A DNA stretch of 64,000 bases from Peromyscus leucopus (GCF_004664715.2 NC_051075.1:89255709-89319708), one strand, 5' to 3'; shown: positions 10,469 through 21,644, counted from the first letter of the stretch. The notes: a model not told the origin generated them from the letters alone. Translations and numbers: made by a program.

Positions 10469-10861
10469 GTGCCTTAAAGAAATTGAATCCTTTTCCCCTT
10501 GGAGATAAGATGGTATGTGTATTATGCTATGTATAATAGTTTATCAAATTCATCAAATATCAGCCACTTGCTATATCCTGGAAAAATCCCCAGAGATTTG
10601 ATAGCCCATTGCCTTATCATGGACCCTATAGCTGCCTCTTTACCATATACTCTATAATGCCAACATTAGTTATAAGAGTTACAACAGTTGCATCCATGGT
10701 TTGTAGTAATACCTAAGGTTATTGTTATAATTGGTAGTGCCTGAGAATTTGTTACAAAATAGTGCCTTTTGGGGGTACAGCTGGGATGCAGGTATTGGAG
10801 TACGGGGTACTTTTACCCCAGAATTAACAGATTTTTTTCATAGCTGAGCCAGTATGCTAGA
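10469..10861. other. unique AT-rich DNA
   Basis: No repeat or gene is recognised. Confidence 0.4.
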
Positions 10862-11045
10862 TTGAGGCTTCTCAGCTCTGGCACACTGCCCTGCTGGGAT
10901 AATATGTTAACAGTAAGTGGTGCTCCTTCTGCACTGGCCCTGCCCCTTATTAGTGTCCCCCAGGATCTGCTCTGCCTCACGAGTCTCCATTCTGCCCCCA
11001 GTATTCCACTGGGGGCCTCCAGGGGTGGAGTTTGAGAGCCACTCA
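10862..11045 (-). mobile_element. MER20-like hAT-Charlie relic
   Basis: The left end is GAGGCTTCTCAGCTCTGGCAC and the right end is GTTTGAGAGCCACTC, matching decayed hAT-Charlie inverted repeats. GGGGCCTCCAGGGGTGGAG and the length fit MER20 in reverse. Ancient eutherian element. Confidence 0.5.
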
Positions 11046-11615
11046 TACATCATAGGTAGCTCTTTAAAAAGAGATCTTACGGAAGGCAAGATAATTTAAT
11101 GGCCATGAGTAACATTTGCAGGTCCAGAGGCTGAGAGAACAATGAGACTGATGAGACCTTGGTGCCCAGGACACGATCTCCCCATCTAATGGGGAAGAAG
11201 CCACCTGGCAGTACATAGGGAAGGGGGTTCTTCTCCCCGCCCCCAATCTTCCTTTGAAGTTCATGGACTGTATTTGCTAATAGACCAAGAGGGGGAAAGA
11301 AAGGATATGGAAGAATATGGAGAGGATACCATAATATTCCATGTCTGCACAGTAGTTCAGTTCTTTAATTCAAAGACAGGTGAACATAAGCTAGGGCTAA
11401 TGTAGCCAGACCACCCCAATGGGAATCTCTTAGCTGCAATGCTCCAGTTCTTCATGGGGAGGGATTTTCAAGGCTACACAGTGAACTCCAAGGACAGTTT
11501 TTAGTCCCTCCATGCACACACTTCAGCAAGGATGTCCCTGTATAATGTAGGTACCTGCTAAGGTTTAATAGCACGTATTGCAATGTTCCAACTTTTGCTG
11601 TTTGCAGACACTACC
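11046..11615. other. unique non-coding DNA
   Basis: No repeat is recognised. The short frames on both strands are uninformative. Confidence 0.4.
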
Positions 11616-11970
11616 TGTATTAGCTCCTTTTCTGTCACCGTGATAAAACACAAGGACCAAGACAATTATAGAAAAAAGAGTTTATTTGTGCTTATGGTTC
11701 CAGAGGGATAAGTGTCCACAGAGATGGGTAGGCATGGCAGCAAGCGGTAGTTGTGGCCCGGAAAGCTGAGAGCTCACACCTTCAGATGAAAGCGCAAGAG
11801 AAATGAGGGCAGAGAAAGGGAACTGTCAGTGTGGGGAAACTAAAAACTCAAAACCTCCCCCTGGTGACACACTTCCTCCAGCAGGGCTGTACCTCCAAAA
11901 CCTCCTCAGTCAGCTCCACCAACCATGGACCAAGTGAGATATGGGGGACACACTCATTAAAACCGCTGCA
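11616..11970 (-). mobile_element. MaLR solo LTR (MT-like)
   Basis: In reverse orientation it begins TGTATTAGCTCCTTTTCTGTC, followed by GTGATAAAACACAAGGACC and AAGAGTTTATTTGTGCTTATGG. It ends CACTCATTAAAACCGCTGCA. This is the usual order of MT/MTD-type LTRs read on the opposite strand. TGACACACTTCCTCCAGCAG inside is diagnostic. No clean 5-bp duplication. Confidence 0.75.
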
Positions 11971-12359
11971 CTCTTTTACAACAAACCACACAGCATCCAA
12001 ACCTGACACAAATGGCCACAAAGCAAAATGAAACAAAAACAATACACTCCAGAGCCCACACAGTTAGGAACCGATTTTGTAAACTGATGGAATTTTAACA
12101 TAGTTGGATAAAATTCCTCAATTTAAGAAGTTGTTTCTGATTTATTAATGTTATAAGCATATTAATTGTTATCACCATTATTAAAACTAATGAATTAAAC
12201 TTGGCACTAGATCCATATAATTAGAGAAATAAAATTCTCTGAATGCTGAACTCCTGGGCAATCTGACGACTCCACCAGTTCCATTATTAATTCCAGGGTT
12301 GTTCAGCTTAGCTTCAATTAAAATTAAACATTTATTTTATTACTTTCGATTGAGTTGTT
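11971..12359. other. unique AT-rich block, candidate conserved element
   Basis: Roughly 12060-12350 is repeat-free and dense in homeodomain-type cores (TTAATTG, ATTAATT, TAATGA, CAATTAAAATTAAAC). It could be an enhancer-like conserved block, but only alignment could show this. Confidence 0.35.
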
Positions 12360-12690
12360 ATCTTTGAATGGGTAATGTGGGTAATATATGCACAAGGTAA
12401 TAAAATTCAAACAGCAAGTCTCCGTCCAATCACTGACCCAAGTGCCTACCACCTCCTCAGTGGCAGCCAGTATTGTCAGAGTTTTATTGTTCACCTCTGA
12501 GAGATTTATCAGAGCTCCACCTGCCCATTTATATCTTTATATAGCTCTATCCATATCTGATTTTATTTCATACAAATGGGAGCATAGTTTATATATTATT
12601 CTGCCACTGCATTTTTCTTAGTGTTGTATCTTGTCCATAGTTTCACAGTTCCTTGGTTTTGAATGGCTGCGTTGTATTTTGTTGAAACTC
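12360..12690 (+). mobile_element. L1M-type 3' UTR relic
   Basis: AATAAAATTCAAACAGCAAG, CAAATGGGAGCATAGTTTATA, TTCTGCCACTGCATTTTTCTTAG and TTGAATGGCTGCGTTGTATTTTG follow the order of an ancient mammalian L1 3' UTR. Diverged. Confidence 0.7.
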
Positions 12691-12699
12691 TGAAACATG

Positions 12700-12850
12700 T
12701 GGAGCAACTGTCACATGCTAGGTGCCACACGGGAAGTGACGATGGATACAGCAGGACTCTGTGTGCAAAATAATTGGCTGTGCATCTTCTCTAGGGAAGC
12801 TATGAGAAAAATCAAGAAAGGAGCCTCAGAGGGAAAGGTGAGGTCTATTT
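12700..12850 (+). mobile_element. L2 3' end relic
   Basis: CTGTCACATGCTAGGTGCCAC, then a GACGATGGATACAGCAGGAC-type stretch, matches the L2 pattern (…TGTGCCAGGCACT…GGGGATACAGCAGTGAACAAGAC). Confidence 0.5.
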
Positions 12851-14740
12851 GAAGCTCTAAGAACTCCTTCTGGAAGGGGAAGCTGTGAACAAGGTATGAC
12901 CGGGGCTAAAAACACCGTGTAGGGAGGGGTAGAGAGGGATGGAAAGTAACTCTGTTGGAGGCATGGTGATTGTGGCGTGTGGGCATGGACTGGTGCCCAA
13001 CCAGGTGGGGGGCATGGAGATGTAGGCATGAGGATAGAGGTAGAAGACAGTTTGGGTGTTCGGGATGTCAAGCTCATGAGCAAAGCAGTGTATGTTCATG
13101 TACGTGTACATGTGCGTGCACATGGCTGTGAGGGTTTTGTATGGAGTCTTGGAAAAGAGGGTGGAGCTAGAAGAGGGGAAGCTATTGAGTAGGCCAGAAA
13201 GGAGAAAGGGCCCAGAGGAGAGGGGACAGGAAGTGTGAACTCTTGAGACATCATGGATCTAATTTTTCTTATGAATAAGGGTTGGCAGCTTCCTGACATC
13301 ATTAGCCATTCTAAATCTATTCCCTGATGAACCTGGAGTTTTGAATTCCTAATGAGGACATTCTGACTGACAACCCATTTAGGATAATACACTTTAATAG
13401 AACAGTCAAACACACTTATTTCAACTGAGATACGGAGTGCCATTAATTTGCAGGAGAAAAATAACTGTGGGGTGGTACCCTCTGCCATGCAGCTACCATT
13501 GACAAGGCTGATTGGAGATGTCACTGAGTTACCATGTACAATGGCTTCTAAACATCATGCTTCTGTGCTTCATCGTGTATTTGCAAAGAGATATTTTTTT
13601 TAAAGCTAATTGTTAGACACTTAAAAAGGGTAAAAAAATAATGAAGGAAAATAAAATTCTCCAGGTAACTTTAAGAGAAAACAATAAATGGCATTTTGCA
13701 AGTCAAGTTCATTAGCTTGTCTCTTGTATCCATACCCTAGTGATAGATGGACAGCATCTGCTTTTCTTTGGTATTTGAGTTCTCTCAGAATTCCAAGAGA
13801 TTATCCATCAGGAAGTGAGGAAGCAAGATCATTAGTATACAATGTATTGATGAAATTCAAAGTGACTTGATTCTAAAACAATATAGTATATTTTCTGCAA
13901 CCCAGAATGATTTAAAATATATATACCTCTCCTTGCCCTCTGGAGAGAAATACACATAATGCTGAGAGTTAAATTGACATATTTTTTCTGTGTTCCCCTA
14001 ATAAGTAGTTTCTTGCCCTGAGTGAGTGAGTGGCTATTTTCAAAGCCTGTCAAATATTTCAAGTTGCCTGCTGGGGAGCAGCCCAGGTGGGGTCAGCCAC
14101 CGCTTTTGTTCGGCACAAGCTGTTTTAGTGGGTGGTGAGTTCCAGCAAAGACTCTGAATTCTAATCCAGAGAGGATTTGGGCAGAGGATTTGAGGCTGTA
14201 ACCTCAGGAACCATCACCATGGGAGTGAGGGCAGAGTCAGCCTGGCATGGGGATGGCATCCTGCCGGCAACAAGCACCACTGTCTATCTGCCCAGGCAGA
14301 AAGTCGCCCTGAGCCTACTTCCTCTTTGACCTCCTCTGGACACTCTTGGGGTCAGACACATCCAACTGCTGGGCTGTTTCTGAAATGCTGTTGGACTCCG
14401 CTTCCTGGTTACTCTCCTCTTGGAGCTCTCCCCAGAGAGCCAGACTTGAAGGTGCACAGGAAAGGGTTGTATTTTCCCCTTTTCTTAAATATTTTCATAC
14501 AGAAAATTTGAGACATAATATAAAAACAGAGGGAAAGTCATATTAAAACTTATCATTTACTGTCAACAGTTGTCAAAATTTTGAAAAATTCCATTGATAC
14601 CACCTGCCTTTTAGAACATGGTAAGATAAAGCAAAACTCAGTCATGCAATTTTATCTGTGTGTACTTAAAGCACACCTCTGCTAGAAGACAAGTGCTTTT
14701 CTACATGTTATAATGTCACTGTCACACATCAAATTAAAGA
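12851..14740. other. long unique stretch, candidate conserved block at 13245-13515
   Basis: About 1.9 kb without an obvious transposon. Around 13245-13515 the sequence is AT-rich, nearly CpG-free and not repeat-like (CCTGACATCATTAGCCATTC, GAATTCCTAATGAGGACATTC, GTGCCATTAATTTGCAGGAG). This is typical of conserved non-coding elements. A 142-codon minus frame across it has no recognisable domain. Confidence 0.4.
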
Positions 14741-14887
14741 GAAGCCAGAGGCTCACAACTTTAATCCCAGCACTTGGGAGTAAAAGGCAGGTGGATGTCT
14801 GTGAGTTCGAGGTCAGTCTGTTCTTAGAACAGTTCCAGGCCAGCCAGAGCTGCACAATGAGGCTCTGTCTCAAAATTTAAAAAAACA
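14741..14887 (+). mobile_element. B1 SINE
   Basis: GAGGCTCACAACTTTAATCCC, GCACTTGGGAGTAAAAGGCAG and GTGAGTTCGAGGTCAGTCTG, ending CTCTGTCTCAAAATTTAAAA. Plus orientation. Its A tail continues into an AAGG array. Confidence 0.9.
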
Positions 14888-14888
14888 A

Positions 14889-14952
14889 AGAAAGGAAGGA
14901 AGAAAGAAAGGAAGGAAAGAAGGAAGGAAGGAAAGAAAGAAGGGAGAAAGAT
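14889..14952. repeat. (AAGG)n/(AAAG)n purine array
   Basis: Imperfect GAAG/GAAA units extend the B1 tail. All purine on the plus strand. Confidence 0.93.
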
Positions 14953-15275
14953 GTATATAAAAGCAATGGGATTTTTCGCAGTTTTAAAGAAGAAAGGAGT
15001 CATGTCATTTGCAGGAAAATGGTTGCAACTGGAGAGGTCATATTAGCTGAATGAAGCCACTCTCAAAAAGGCAAATTATTGTATTTCTGTTCTGTCTGTG
15101 ATTTCTAGACTTTCTATACATGTATAAAATTTTGTGTATGTATGGGGGGTGGGCTGGGGGTAAGGGGAGGGGGTGGGAGGGGGAGAATAGGGGAACCTGT
15201 GGCTGATATGTAGAACTGAATGGTATTGTAAAATAAAATAAATAAAATTAAAAAAAAATTAAAAAAAAGAAAGAA
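14953..15275 (+). mobile_element. L1 3' end (rodent Lx-type) with poly-A
   Basis: GTCATTTGCAGGAAAATGGT, then TTGCAACTGGAGAGGTCATA, matches the rodent L1 3' region. A G-rich tract follows at 15144-15183 and the tail ends in AATAAAATAAATAAAATTAAAAAAAA at about 15240. 5'-truncated, no intact ORF2. Confidence 0.75.
15144..15183 (+). other. G-quadruplex-prone tract in L1 3' UTR
   Basis: Seven runs of three or more Gs lie within 40 bp (GGGGGGTGGGCTGGGGGTAA, then GGGGAGGGGGTGGGAGGGGG). The loops are one to three bases. G-rich 3' UTR tracts are an established feature of mammalian L1s. Confidence 0.85.
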
Positions 15276-15307
15276 AAATTCCACAACAAAAAGGTAAAAA
15301 AAAATTC

Positions 15308-15456
15308 TGTGTATGTGTGTGAGTGTGCGTGTGAGTGTGCATGTGTGTGAGTGTATGTGAGTATGAGTGTGTGTGTATGTGTGTGAGTGTGTGAGAGTGT
15401 ATGTGTGTATGAGTGTGTATGTGTGTGAGAGTGTGTGTATGTGAGTGTGTGTGGAT
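15308..15456. repeat. degenerate (TG)n/TGAG array
   Basis: TGTG units mixed with TGAG, TATG and TGCG repeats. Frames through it give Thr/His or Cys/Val runs. Confidence 0.9.
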
Positions 15457-15640
15457 TAAAGTAGAAGTGAAGTTGTCTAGAGGAACAAAATGGGTGATAG
15501 GAAGGGGAAGGGGAAGAGGAGGGAGGGAAAGGCAGAGGAGAGGAGGCAAAGGGAGAGGAAGAGGAGGAGGTGTGGGTGGAATATGTCAAATGTATGAGAT
15601 ATACTTGCATGAACATTTAAAAAAGAGTAATAGTAACTTC
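15457..15640 (+). mobile_element. rodent L1 3' UTR purine-rich piece
   Basis: AAGTAGAAGTGAAGTTGTCTAG, then a GGAAGGGGAAGAGGAGG purine tract. After it, TGTCAAATGTATGAGATATAC and TTGCATGAACATTTAAAAAA match the distal 3' UTR of rodent L1. Confidence 0.55.
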
Positions 15641-16139
15641 CTAATATTATCCAGTGCAAAAATTCCCACTGTTTAGATCATCTCCAGAATGTCTTTTAAA
15701 GGTATTTTGTTTCAAGCTGGATCCAGACAACATGTAAACATTGTACCCTGTATTGGGCTTGTGTTTGAGCGTCTTTGAATGTGTAACAACCTCATTTTCT
15801 ACTGCAAAACATCATTTATCTGTTGAGGAAAACTAATCATGTGTCTATAAAAGGTGCCGTGCCACAGATTGATTGCTTACATTCGTGTGAATTTTAATCC
15901 AACCACATCCATTACCCGTAAAGCACTAGTTGGTTCTGAGACTAATTTAGCCTCTTCTCTCCTTCGGCAGGAACGCAAGACAGATGGTGCTGTGAGCTTC
16001 CTCAGGCACCCCAGCGGGAGTGGCCCACTGTTAAGCGGTGCAGTATGTCGAGGGAATGGGGCCTTGAGAGTCGGTTGATGGGTCCAACTTAGGTGTTCAA
16101 AGCAGGGTATCTGAGGGAGTAGACACATGCTAATGCCCG
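15641..16139. other. unique non-coding DNA
   Basis: No repeat is recognised. Overlapping 74- and 98-codon frames on opposite strands show no domain. Confidence 0.4.
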
Positions 16140-16455
16140 ATCTGTTAGCAGTGTCTGCGCATGTGCATGGCATGTATGTTCACACGCGTGGAAGCCAGAG
16201 ATCATCCTTCGGTGTCATTCTTGAGGCATGGTCTACCTTATTTTTTGAGACAAAGCCTTTCACTGGGACCTAGGGCTCCCTGACAGGCTGGGCGGGCTGG
16301 CCTCCAAGCCCAAGAATCTTCCTTGTTCAATCCCCAAGTCCTTGGATTGAACATGTGCTACCATGCCTGGCTTTTCACATGGGTGCTGGGGATCGAACTC
16401 AGGTCCTTATGCTCTGAGGCAAGCATTTGACAGACTGAACTATTGCTCCAGACCC
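16140..16455 (-). mobile_element. B4-type composite SINE
   Basis: Reverse orientation: TTTTTTGAGACAAAGCCTTTC, then CATGTGCTACCATGCCTGGC, GGGTGCTGGGGATCGAACTC and AGGTCCTTATGCTCTGAGGC. Near full length with a short CA-type tail at its left. Confidence 0.8.
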
Positions 16456-16554
16456 TTCTCATCTCTTTACCTGATTTATATTAGTGACGTTGAAGAGAAA
16501 GCCTCAGTTCCTTGCTAGATCACGGATGAGAATCTGGACAATCTGAGAATATAT

Positions 16555-16773
16555 CATGGGCGGAGGAGATGGCTCCGTGGTTAAGAGCACAGACTGTTCT
16601 TGCAGAGGACCTGAGTGTGGGTCCCAGCACCGAGTTGGGTGGCTTAACACCACCTGTAGGTACAGCTCAGGGAGGACCTGAAATCTCTGGCATTTGCAGG
16701 CACCTGCATTTACTTGTACATATCCACACATGGATCCATGCATATCAACACACATAATCAAAAATAAATACAC
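16555..16773 (+). mobile_element. B2/B3A-type SINE
   Basis: tRNA-derived head GGAGGAGATGGCTCCGTGGTTAAGAGC, GACTGTTCTTGCAGAGGACC, tail AATCAAAAATAAATAC. Confidence 0.85.
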
Positions 16774-17030
16774 CTACCCCAAAGGCTCTCAAATCTCAGT
16801 GGATCACTCTTTTAAACTGGACAAGAGAGATCTGAGGCTGCTGTTCCCATACAGCTGTGAGCAGCAGCGGTCCACAGCTGTCAGATCACCTGGTTGTCAG
16901 CTTGACTTTGCAGAACACCCATCCTGGTGTTCTCAGGTCAGAGGAGGTTATGGGCTGCTGAAGGCCCTGCAGCCTAGAGCTAGGGAGCACACTCTAAGTG
17001 CTGTGATTCCATTTTTATTTTGTTTTTGAT

Positions 17031-17380
17031 ATTTTTTAAGTTAAAATGCAATTACGTCATTCCCCCCTCCCCACTCCCATTTTCCACCCCTCCCATGGGC
17101 CTGCTCTTGACCCCTTTCCAATTCATGGTCTCTTTTTCTTTGCTTTATACAATATAGACCTATATATTCCTAAATATATGAATACAACCTACTCAGTCCA
17201 CAAAATGTTACTTGTATGGATATAATTTCAGGGCTAACCACTTGGTATTGGGTAACCAACTGGGGGGAGCTCTTCCCCGGGGAAGGATATTTCTCCCAAA
17301 CTCAGCATCCTTTAGTTGCCTGATTGTAATTTCGCAGTGCTGTTCTCTTGGAAATAAACCTGAAGGGAAAGCCAGGAGGG
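17031..17380 (-). mobile_element. L1 3' region, reverse orientation
   Basis: CAATTCATGGTCTCTTTTTC, ATATAATTTCAGGGCTAACC, ACTTGGTATTGGGTAACCAAC, AGCTCTTCCCCGGGGAAGG and CAGCATCCTTTAGTTGCCTG form the known order of a rodent L1 3' region on the opposite strand. Confidence 0.7.
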
Positions 17381-17687
17381 CTGAGATGAGCACTAACAAC
17401 AGCGATGTGATGAGCCCGCCTCCTGCACATTTGGCTCAGCCTGCCTGCTCCCAGTGAGGAGGGCAAGGGGACCTTCTGCAGCAGAATGATCCTGGCATCC
17501 TGTATCTCAATGTTCTTGTCCCTTGTAAACAGAGGTGTTTACAGAAGCCTCTACTGGGAGATCGTTAAAAGGGGGAAGGTGTATGAATAAAGACTTCTCT
17601 GTTGTCCCCCTTTCTCAGGCTCACTCTCCTTCCTCATCCTTTGATGCTCCCCTATAAGAGATGGGGGGAGAAGGCTGTAATATTTAG
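17381..17687. other. unique non-coding DNA
   Basis: No recognised features. Confidence 0.35.
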
Positions 17688-17830
17688 CAACCTGGAGACC
17701 TGGGTTTCAGGTCTGACCTTGTCACTCTGTGACCTTGGGGAAGTCATCCCACCTCTCTGGACCTCCGTGTCTGTCAAATGAAGGGCTGGATTGGACAATT
17801 AATAACCTTTGATAATCCCATGTTCTCTGA
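17688..17830 (+). mobile_element. MIR SINE
   Basis: CTCTGTGACCTTGGGGAAGTC, then CCACCTCTCTGGACCTCCGTG and GTCAAATGAAGGG is the MIR core and adjacent segment. Confidence 0.85.
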
Positions 17831-19497
17831 GCTGTGCGAATGAAGGAGGAAAGTGGTTGAAGGCTATCAGGGAACCCACACTGCTGGTGCCGGGGTCAGC
17901 CCTGACTTGGGGGAATGCCCGTTGGTGCTGACTGTCCCCTTCCTCACGGCACGTTCTGCATCTGTGTCCTCCTGATTCCCACTGGTGATAAGGACGTCGT
18001 TCCTGTGCATTCCATAGGGCTGTTCCATTACCTTGTTCTAACCTTGTCTTCGAAACTCAGCAGCTCTGGGGTTGGCTCTCCTGAGTGCCTCAGACTGTTG
18101 AACATTGACTATGCAAAACTCTGCTACGGAGCACAGGGGTAGACATACACCCCCAGGGTGACACTCCCCGTGGAGGGCTGCACACCACTGCCTGTGCTAC
18201 AGGCTCCTTCTGTGAGGGGAGGCCTGCTGGATGGAAAGCACCCATGGATAGAAGGGAGGGCACATTAGTTGCTGAAAACCTGTTGGGTGAAGCTCAGGGA
18301 GTAACCAGTGCGTTTAATGAAAAGAAAAGCCAGTGCGGCGAGTGAGTTGATGAGCTGGATGTGAGGGTGGCCTTGGGAGAAGATGAGCCACAAGGGAAGT
18401 TTTGAATGCCCTGTTGAAGAATCTGGGTGACAGGGCTCTACTGAAGGTGAGTTGGATTCTGGGAAAATCTGAAGCTATGTTATCCTCGAATTTAGTACAT
18501 TTGGTGGACCAACGCGAAGGGCATAGACCCAATCCCATAGTCTACTTGTGTTTGGGATCCAGAACCCCAAATTTCAGGAGGTTACATAGGACCAGCATGG
18601 ATAGAAGAGACCCCCCCACTCCACCCTTAGTTATAGCAAGAGTGAGGGAACACAGGGAACTGGCAGACTTGAGGAAGTACCTCATGAGATCGCATTGGAG
18701 CACCCAGGAAAGTCCTTGGGATTCTTGGGATGAGGTGAGAGAGATGGGAGCAGTCTGTGGGTTCTAGAGAGTGGGTGGGGATGGGGGGGTGGGGACAGAG
18801 AAATGCTTTTGTGTAAATGTCATCAGCTCCCCTGGAAGACAAGAGGGTGGGAGGATCTTGGGTTGGGCTGTAAGAGTAAATCTTGAACCAGCTCTGCCAG
18901 ACCCTGATCAAGGTGCTATATTGAAACTCCAGCCCCTTCCCACTTCCTGCCATTGCCAAACTCACTCACTGTGACCCACATCCTGATAGCCTGGGCAGAG
19001 GCAGTTTCTAAGACCTTGTCTGGACAAACAACTCCAGGACTGAGAAACTGCAGGCTTGGTGAAGTCTGGGCAGTTGCATCCCCCAAACCCCACATTTAAA
19101 CTCCAAGTGTCTCCTTCCCCTTCAGGCAGGCTCCCCTTTCTTGCTGCATCTGCCCTTCCCTGTTCGAAATAAGCTGGTCTGTCTGTTGAGGTCAGGCTGG
19201 TCTCCTGGCTCCTCAAGCCACTGCAGAAATCTAACAACCACAGGAAGAAAGAAGGGAGCTGATCACTAAGTCTTGGCGGGCTCACGTGATGGGAAAGGGA
19301 TGGGGACTCGGTAACTCTTCAAGACTGTGGTGGGATGGGGGGCAGGTGACTCCCCATGGCAGTGATGGGGTGGAGCGCAGACCACTTGTCTGACTTCCAC
19401 ATAAGGCGGAGGATATCCAGGCTTCCTTCTGTGCGGACGCCTCCAGATGTCCTGGGCTATTGGTGTGGAGACTTTCGTTCCTTCTGTTCTGTTTGTT
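17831..19497. other. long unique stretch with a G-rich motif
   Basis: About 1.7 kb with no recognised transposon. It contains a G-quadruplex motif at 18773-18794 and overlapping frames (107-121 codons) on both strands without domains. Confidence 0.45.
18773..18794 (+). other. G-quadruplex motif
   Basis: Four G runs (3, 4, 7 and 4 Gs) with one- and two-base loops in 22 bp of unique DNA. Confidence 0.8.
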
Positions 19498-19577
19498 TTG
19501 CCTTTTAGGGCTGGGATGGATCCTTGGCACTTGCCCACTCCAGGCAAGTGCTCTGTTATGGAATCACAGCTCCTCTT
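19498..19577 (-). mobile_element. ID-type SINE fragment
   Basis: Reverse ID head: GGGCTGGGATGGATCCTTGGC, CAGGCAAGTGCTCTGTTATGG, AATCACAGCTCC. Confidence 0.6.
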
Positions 19578-20778
19578 TGCTGTTTATGCTCAGCCACTTC
19601 CCAGGAAGCCCTGCTGAGCTAGTACCTTGTTTTTAAAAATGGTTTTGAATCTTTTAAAGCCCACGGATTATTAGCCAATGGGCTTCTTCAATCACAGAAT
19701 GAACCAAGGTACGTTGTTTGCAGAAGGAGCTGGCTTCTCCGCTTTCTTCTCTACGTGCGTGCGTGCGTGCGTGCGTCTCACGGCTCACCTCAGCCCCAGC
19801 CACCGTGGCTCAGTCTGCAGTGAAAGTGAAAAACCCTTCAGTTCTTGGTAATTAGAGTGAGATGTGGAAATCAGGTCTCAAGAAGCCGAGGGCCTCATTC
19901 TAGCTGTCTTTCACATGTCAGCGCCCTCTGATCTCTCATTCTCTGGTGGCACCTGCTCAGATCCATTCAACACATCCACTTCAGTAACTCGATTACCCTG
20001 GGCAGTGCATTTACATAACACACCTCCCTCTAGTCAGGTGCAGAGCTCAGTCATTTCGCACGGGGCCTGGCGTCTCTCCTCTAATATCACTTTACACACA
20101 GATAATGAACACAGGTTCCCAACAAGTGACTGCCTCAGTCGATACAGGAGGCGCAGTCCTACCTGCGCCGCGCGCTGCCTGAGCTGCTCCTGGAACCAAT
20201 TAGCCAACTTAAGCCCAGCGCTGCGGGAATACTTTCCCCAAAGTGGTTCTCAGGCTCACCCTGGGGTTATCTTTGTCTGTTCTTTACAGAGGGCATGCGG
20301 AGCACGCACGTTGTGCGGCTCTCTTGGGAGGCCAGTCAGGTTATCATGCTAGCTGAGAGCCTGGCTTGAATTGCCTCTCTTCAGTGCCTTGATGCACATA
20401 AAAGGACTCAGGGTGATTTGGTGTGTGGAGAGATGCCAGGAACCCATGCCAGGCCTGATGCTTTTTTGCAGCGAAGCCGCAGAGAGACCCGAAGAGGCGT
20501 CTCAGCCTCCTTCCCCGTCAAGTCTCGGGGTTTTAACTTGGCTCACAGAACTGATCCAGGGAGAAACACAAGTGCTCCTCTGGCTTCTGCTCTTCTCTCT
20601 TCTTCTGTCCCCTCTGGCCGAGCAATCCTAGTTGATGTGAAGGGAGGTCACTACGCTGGGAGTCAACTTGGGTTTGCTGACTTGGGAGAGCAACTTGCCA
20701 AGTTCCTAGTTAGTTTTCCTGTGGAAATTCTGGTTTGCATTGTCTTTTTTTAAAAAATTGTTTGTGTGTTTAAATGTA
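19578..20778. other. unique stretch with local CpG cluster
   Basis: No transposon is recognised. It holds a (GTGC)5 run at 19755-19776 and a small CpG-rich patch at 20150-20185 (ACCTGCGCCGCGCGCTGCC), too short for a CpG island. A 162-codon plus frame (19864-20352) has no domain. Confidence 0.45.
19755..19776. repeat. (GTGC)5 microsatellite
   Basis: Five uninterrupted GTGC units, alternating purine-pyrimidine and CpG-containing. Confidence 0.95.
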
Positions 20779-20786
20779 CGCGCATG

Positions 20787-20836
<50 letters not shown>
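20779..20836. repeat. (TG)n with ACGCGCATGCA leader
   Basis: An alternating purine-pyrimidine tract starts ACGCGCATGCATG and continues as about 20 TG units. Z-DNA-prone. Confidence 0.95.
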
Positions 20837-20838
<2 letters not shown>

Positions 20839-20840
20839 AA

Positions 20841-21085
20841 CACATATTATATGTGTGTGCATACGGGCTGGGCTATCATTTCTCAGTAGCTGTCCACCTT
20901 GTTTTCCTGAGACAGGGTCTCTCTGAACCTGAGGCTAGCCTGATAGGCTAGACTGGTGGCCAGTGAGCCCCAGGAATCTGCCTCCTCAGCTCTGGAGAGA
21001 ACCACATCCTGCTTTTACATGGATGGGGCAGGTCTATTCAAGGTCCTCATGTTTGTTCAGTAAGCCCTTTCTGACTGAGCTGGTG
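20841..21085 (-). mobile_element. B4-type composite SINE
   Basis: CTGAGACAGGGTCTCTCTGAAC, CTGGTGGCCAGTGAGCCCC, GGTCCTCATGTTTGTTCAG. Reverse orientation, with the TG array as its former tail. Confidence 0.75.
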
Positions 21086-21282
21086 CCCCAGCCTTGGAGT
21101 TGCTACTGCTTTTCTAGGCTGCTGCTGCTCAACCATCTGTAACAACTGTGTGCGCAGGCAAAGCTCCGCACAGATACACAGGCCGTGCAGCGTGGGGTGC
21201 TGGTGAGGGAGGTGGGAAGAGCAGGGCCTTGAAGACAGAAGGCAAGGGCCTGGGGTACTCTGCTCAGCTCTGCGGCTCACTG

Positions 21283-21385
21283 GGGTCGGGGCCTCATCGC
21301 CTTACCTAGACAAGACTTGGGGCTCAGTTTCCTCAGGAACTATGTAGCTCACTCAAGGTTGTTCCAAGATTAGAGAAGACAACGA
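21283..21385 (+). mobile_element. MIR relic
   Basis: GGGGCTCAGTTTCCTCAGGAAC and downstream CAAGGTTGTTCCAAGATTAGAG resemble the MIR 3' half. Confidence 0.45.
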
Positions 21386-21520
21386 GGGACAAGATTCAGA
21401 AGGCAGAGAAGGAAGGAATTGTTGGTGTCTTTGTTGATGTAATTGTGACCTTAATCCAGCTCTCCCAGGCCCTTGGTTATTTCAAAAATTAAAAAAAAAA
21501 AAATCATAATTATTTATTTA

Positions 21521-21640
21521 TTTATTTTTGAGTAAGAGTCTTACTATGTAGCCCTAGCTGTCCTAAAACTCCTATGTAGACCAGGCTGACCTCAAACTCA
21601 CAGAGGTTTGCCTACCTCGTGGGTGCTGGAATCAGAAAAT
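21521..21640 (-). mobile_element. B1 SINE
   Basis: ACTATGTAGCCCTAGCTGTCC, GACCAGGCTGACCTCAAACTC, GGTTTGCCTACCTCGTGGG. Reverse and 3'-truncated. An A-rich run and (TTTA)n precede it. Confidence 0.8.
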
Positions 21641-21644
21641 CTTA

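Noticed and set aside
20140..20340. CpG island
   Set aside because: The CpG-dense part is under 100 bp and has no associated exon or TSS signal.
19864..20352. 162-codon plus frame
   Set aside because: No domain or compositional bias. The local CpG patch is too small to mark a promoter.
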